NCBI RefSeq assembly: GCF_029229925.1
Contig: NZ_CP107254.1
Location: 806,001 to 870,000 of the forward strand
Length of the DNA: 64,000 nucleotides
Origin: Halorhabdus sp. BNX81
GTDB lineage: Archaea; Halobacteriota; Halobacteria; Halobacteriales; Haloarculaceae
Direction: 5' to 3'
Each line of letters opens with the position of its first letter. Positions within the stretch are counted from its first letter, which is position 1. Shown one piece after another: positions 62,662 to 64,000 of the stretch. The translations under genes were made by a program, and so were the position numbers. Below the pieces are notes generated by a model, which saw nothing but the letters and a program-made list of their open reading frames with translations, did not search any database and was not told where the DNA came from.

Positions 62662-62919
62662 ATGACAGCTAATGCGGACGGTCGACGCGAGGTGATCGAC
62701 CAGCCGCGCGGCCGACACTCCCGCGAGTGGGAAGTGTTCGTCCGCGAGACGGTTGAGGATCCTCTCACTCATGTTGGTAGTGTCACGGCGGCGGAGAAAG
62801 CAACTGCCCGCGAACAGGCTGAAACGCTGTTTTCGGATGTCGTTGCCGTCTGGCTTTGTCCCGGGAGTGCCGTCCAGCGGTACGCCGATCCGGAACTCGC
62901 GCCGGGTGAGAGCGCATGA
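62662..62919 (+). CDS. Htur_1727-type radical-SAM partner protein (candidate RiPP/cofactor partner)
   Basis: 85 residues. Contains the family pattern EWEVFVRETVEDPLTHVGSV, TAREQAETLFSDVVAVWLCP and a short variable tail. Small haloarchaeal proteins of this pattern are known next to radical-SAM/SPASM proteins, and their fold resembles PaaB (both from memory). The stop overlaps the start of the radical-SAM-like gene (ATGA at 62916-62919). Proposed role: substrate or binding partner of that protein. Confidence 0.85.
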   Translation: MTANADGRREVIDQPRGRHSREWEVFVRETVEDPLTHVGSVTAAEKATAREQAETLFSDVVAVWLCPGSAVQRYADPELAPGESA

Positions 62920-64000
62920 TCCCGGTCAGCGATCTTCTCGTCGACGTTGCGGACGATACGGGGGGGAGTACGACTGTGGGGGAGAGCGGTGAAGAAATCA
63001 CTGTGGCGGATCGGCACCATCCAATCGTCGTCTGGCACGTGACTGGCGCGAATAATCTCGACCCCGAGTACGGGGACGCCGGGGCTGGCCCTGGCCACGG
63101 CGACGGCGAGTTGACGACCGCGGAAGCGACGGCCGTCATCGAGGATCTCGCCGCCTACGGTGTGGCAGCGATCCGGTTTACCGGCGGTGAGCCACTATTG
63201 CGCGACGATCTCGAACCACTGATCGAGCGGGCAACCGATGCCGGTCTCCGGACGAAACTTTCGACAAACGGAACCTTACTCACTGACGAACGGGCCGAAT
63301 CCCTCGTGGCGGCTGGACTCGACGACATCGATGTCGCTATCGATGGGCTGCCGGACCATCACGACGAACTTTACGGCCGCGAGGGGGCATTCGATGACGC
63401 GCTCGATGGCATTCAGGCGGCCCAGGACGCGGGGCTCGATCCCGGTGTTCGCTTTACGCTCACCGAGGCCAACACGGCCGACATGGAGGAGCTCGTCGAT
63501 CTGCTCGCCCTCCAGGGTGTCGAACGCTTCCGGTTCCATCACCTCGAGTATAGCAGCCAGGACGAGGAAGTCATCGATCTCGACGTTGATCACGAGGCCC
63601 AGCGACGTGCCGTCCGGCGAGTCTGTGATATCACGCTGGACGCCCACGATCGTGGCCACGATGTCGAGACGCTACTCGACGGCAATTATGCTGATACGGG
63701 CTACGTCTATCAGTACGCACGCGAGGAGCTGAGTGAGGACCGCGCCGCGGCGATCCGGGACCGCCTGGAAGCCGACGGCGGCGATCCCGCCGGCGAGCGC
63801 ATCGCCGACATCGACTACCAGGGGAACGTCCATCTCACGCCGTACTGGCAGGAGTATTCGCTGGGGAACGTCCGGGACCGACCGTTCAGCGCCATCTGGG
63901 AGGACGAGTCCAACCCACTCCTGGCAAAGCTTCGGGACCGCAAGGAGTACGTCCCAGATCGATGCCCGGACTGTGAGTACTATGCGATGTGCCGCGGTGG
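62916..64000 (+). CDS. pseudo-radical-SAM/SPASM protein (partial, runs off window)
   Basis: At least 361 residues, starting MIPVSDLLVDVADDTGG and unfinished at the window edge. It keeps the radical-SAM barrel: IRFTGGEPLLRDDLEPLIER, KLSTNGTLLTDERAESLV, DDIDVAIDG, and the start of a SPASM region (CPDCEYYAMCRGG). The CxxxCxxC site at residues 46, 50 and 53 is lost: HVTGANNLDPEYGD has Asn46, Pro50 and Gly53, so it cannot bind the catalytic 4Fe-4S cluster there. Coupled to the partner gene by a 4-base overlap. Confidence 0.88.
   Translation, partial: MIPVSDLLVDVADDTGGSTTVGESGEEITVADRHHPIVVWHVTGANNLDPEYGDAGAGPGHGDGELTTAEATAVIEDLAAYGVAAIRFTGGEPLLRDDLEPLIERATDAGLRTKLSTNGTLLTDERAESLVAAGLDDIDVAIDGLPDHHDELYGREGAFDDALDGIQAAQDAGLDPGVRFTLTEANTADMEELVDLLALQGVERFRFHHLEYSSQDEEVIDLDVDHEAQRRAVRRVCDITLDAHDRGHDVETLLDGNYADTGYVYQYAREELSEDRAAAIRDRLEADGGDPAGERIADIDYQGNVHLTPYWQEYSLGNVRDRPFSAIWEDESNPLLAKLRDRKEYVPDRCPDCEYYAMCRG

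Noticed and set aside
62270..62772. Small frames on both strands before the Htur_1727-type gene
   Set aside because: No recognisable features, mutually overlapping, and the plus-strand frame has no promoter-like sequence at its start.

Overview
The window is a GC-rich haloarchaeal chromosome segment. Support for this comes from strongly acidic proteins, archaeal information-processing genes (RNA polymerase split into B''/B' and A'/A'', aIF1A, aIF2-beta, EF-1alpha, S10, S17e, S28e, L7Ae, L24e), twin-arginine lipoproteins, coenzyme F420 synthesis (cofD), digeranylgeranyl-lipid reductase-like and HalX-type regulator genes, and many leaderless genes with a TATA-like box about 25-30 bp upstream of the start. 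The content suggests a Haloarculaceae-type halophile (Halorhabdus-like), but the genus cannot be fixed from the sequence alone.

Layout. 0.1-10.5 kb: UPF0058, aIF2-beta, thioredoxin and a divergent HTH regulator, a membrane J-protein, menaquinone genes menF-menD, an ACT-domain protein coupled to homoserine dehydrogenase, a SHOCT membrane protein, and EF-1alpha with S10. 10.67-12.5 kb: tRNA-Ala(CGC) followed by a scar field of repeated tRNA 3' ends and hairpins, then an AT-rich membrane-protein gene of foreign look. 12.8-18.8 kb: lipoprotein, class V aminotransferase, PiT phosphate permease, halophile-specific proteins, and a 257-bp nested inverted-repeat element that closes into a perfect four-way junction. 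18.8-19.36 kb: a second tRNA scar field next to tRNA-Asp(GTC). 19.6-28 kb: rpoH-rpoB''-rpoB'-rpoA'-rpoA''-nusA. 28-41 kb: aIF2-beta/TRAM, glycosyltransferase, aIF1A, dUTPase-fold protein, epimerase, a small nuclease island beside tRNA-Thr(TGT), GNAT, lipid reductase, response regulator, two dehydrogenases, a broken small gene, aspartate-semialdehyde dehydrogenase and membrane proteins. 41.3-50 kb: operon cofD - Dus-like - CitG-like - DUF447 - S17e, a pseudo-phosphatase, HD hydrolase, amidohydrolase, UspA, and the L7Ae-S28e-L24e-Ndk operon. 50-64 kb: TmcA, MATE exporter, IlvD, an HTH regulator divergent from a P450, a damaged toxin-antitoxin module inside a duplicated gene end, M29 aminopeptidase, coiled-coil protein, halocyanin, a regulator with two DUF7521-like proteins, and at the right edge a small Htur_1727-type partner protein translationally coupled to a radical-SAM-like protein that has lost all three cluster cysteines.

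Most of the window is core housekeeping. Novelty is concentrated in (1) the four-way-junction element, (2) a structured hairpin insert shared by tRNA-Ala and tRNA-Asp 3'-end remnants, with compensatory base changes in its stem, (3) the pseudo-radical-SAM/partner pair, (4) the toxin-antitoxin module bounded by copies of an aminopeptidase 3' end, with a nonsense codon in the toxin, and (5) the tRNA-Thr-adjacent PD-(D/E)XK nuclease with two small downstream genes. Homology calls are from pattern recognition only; no database search was possible.
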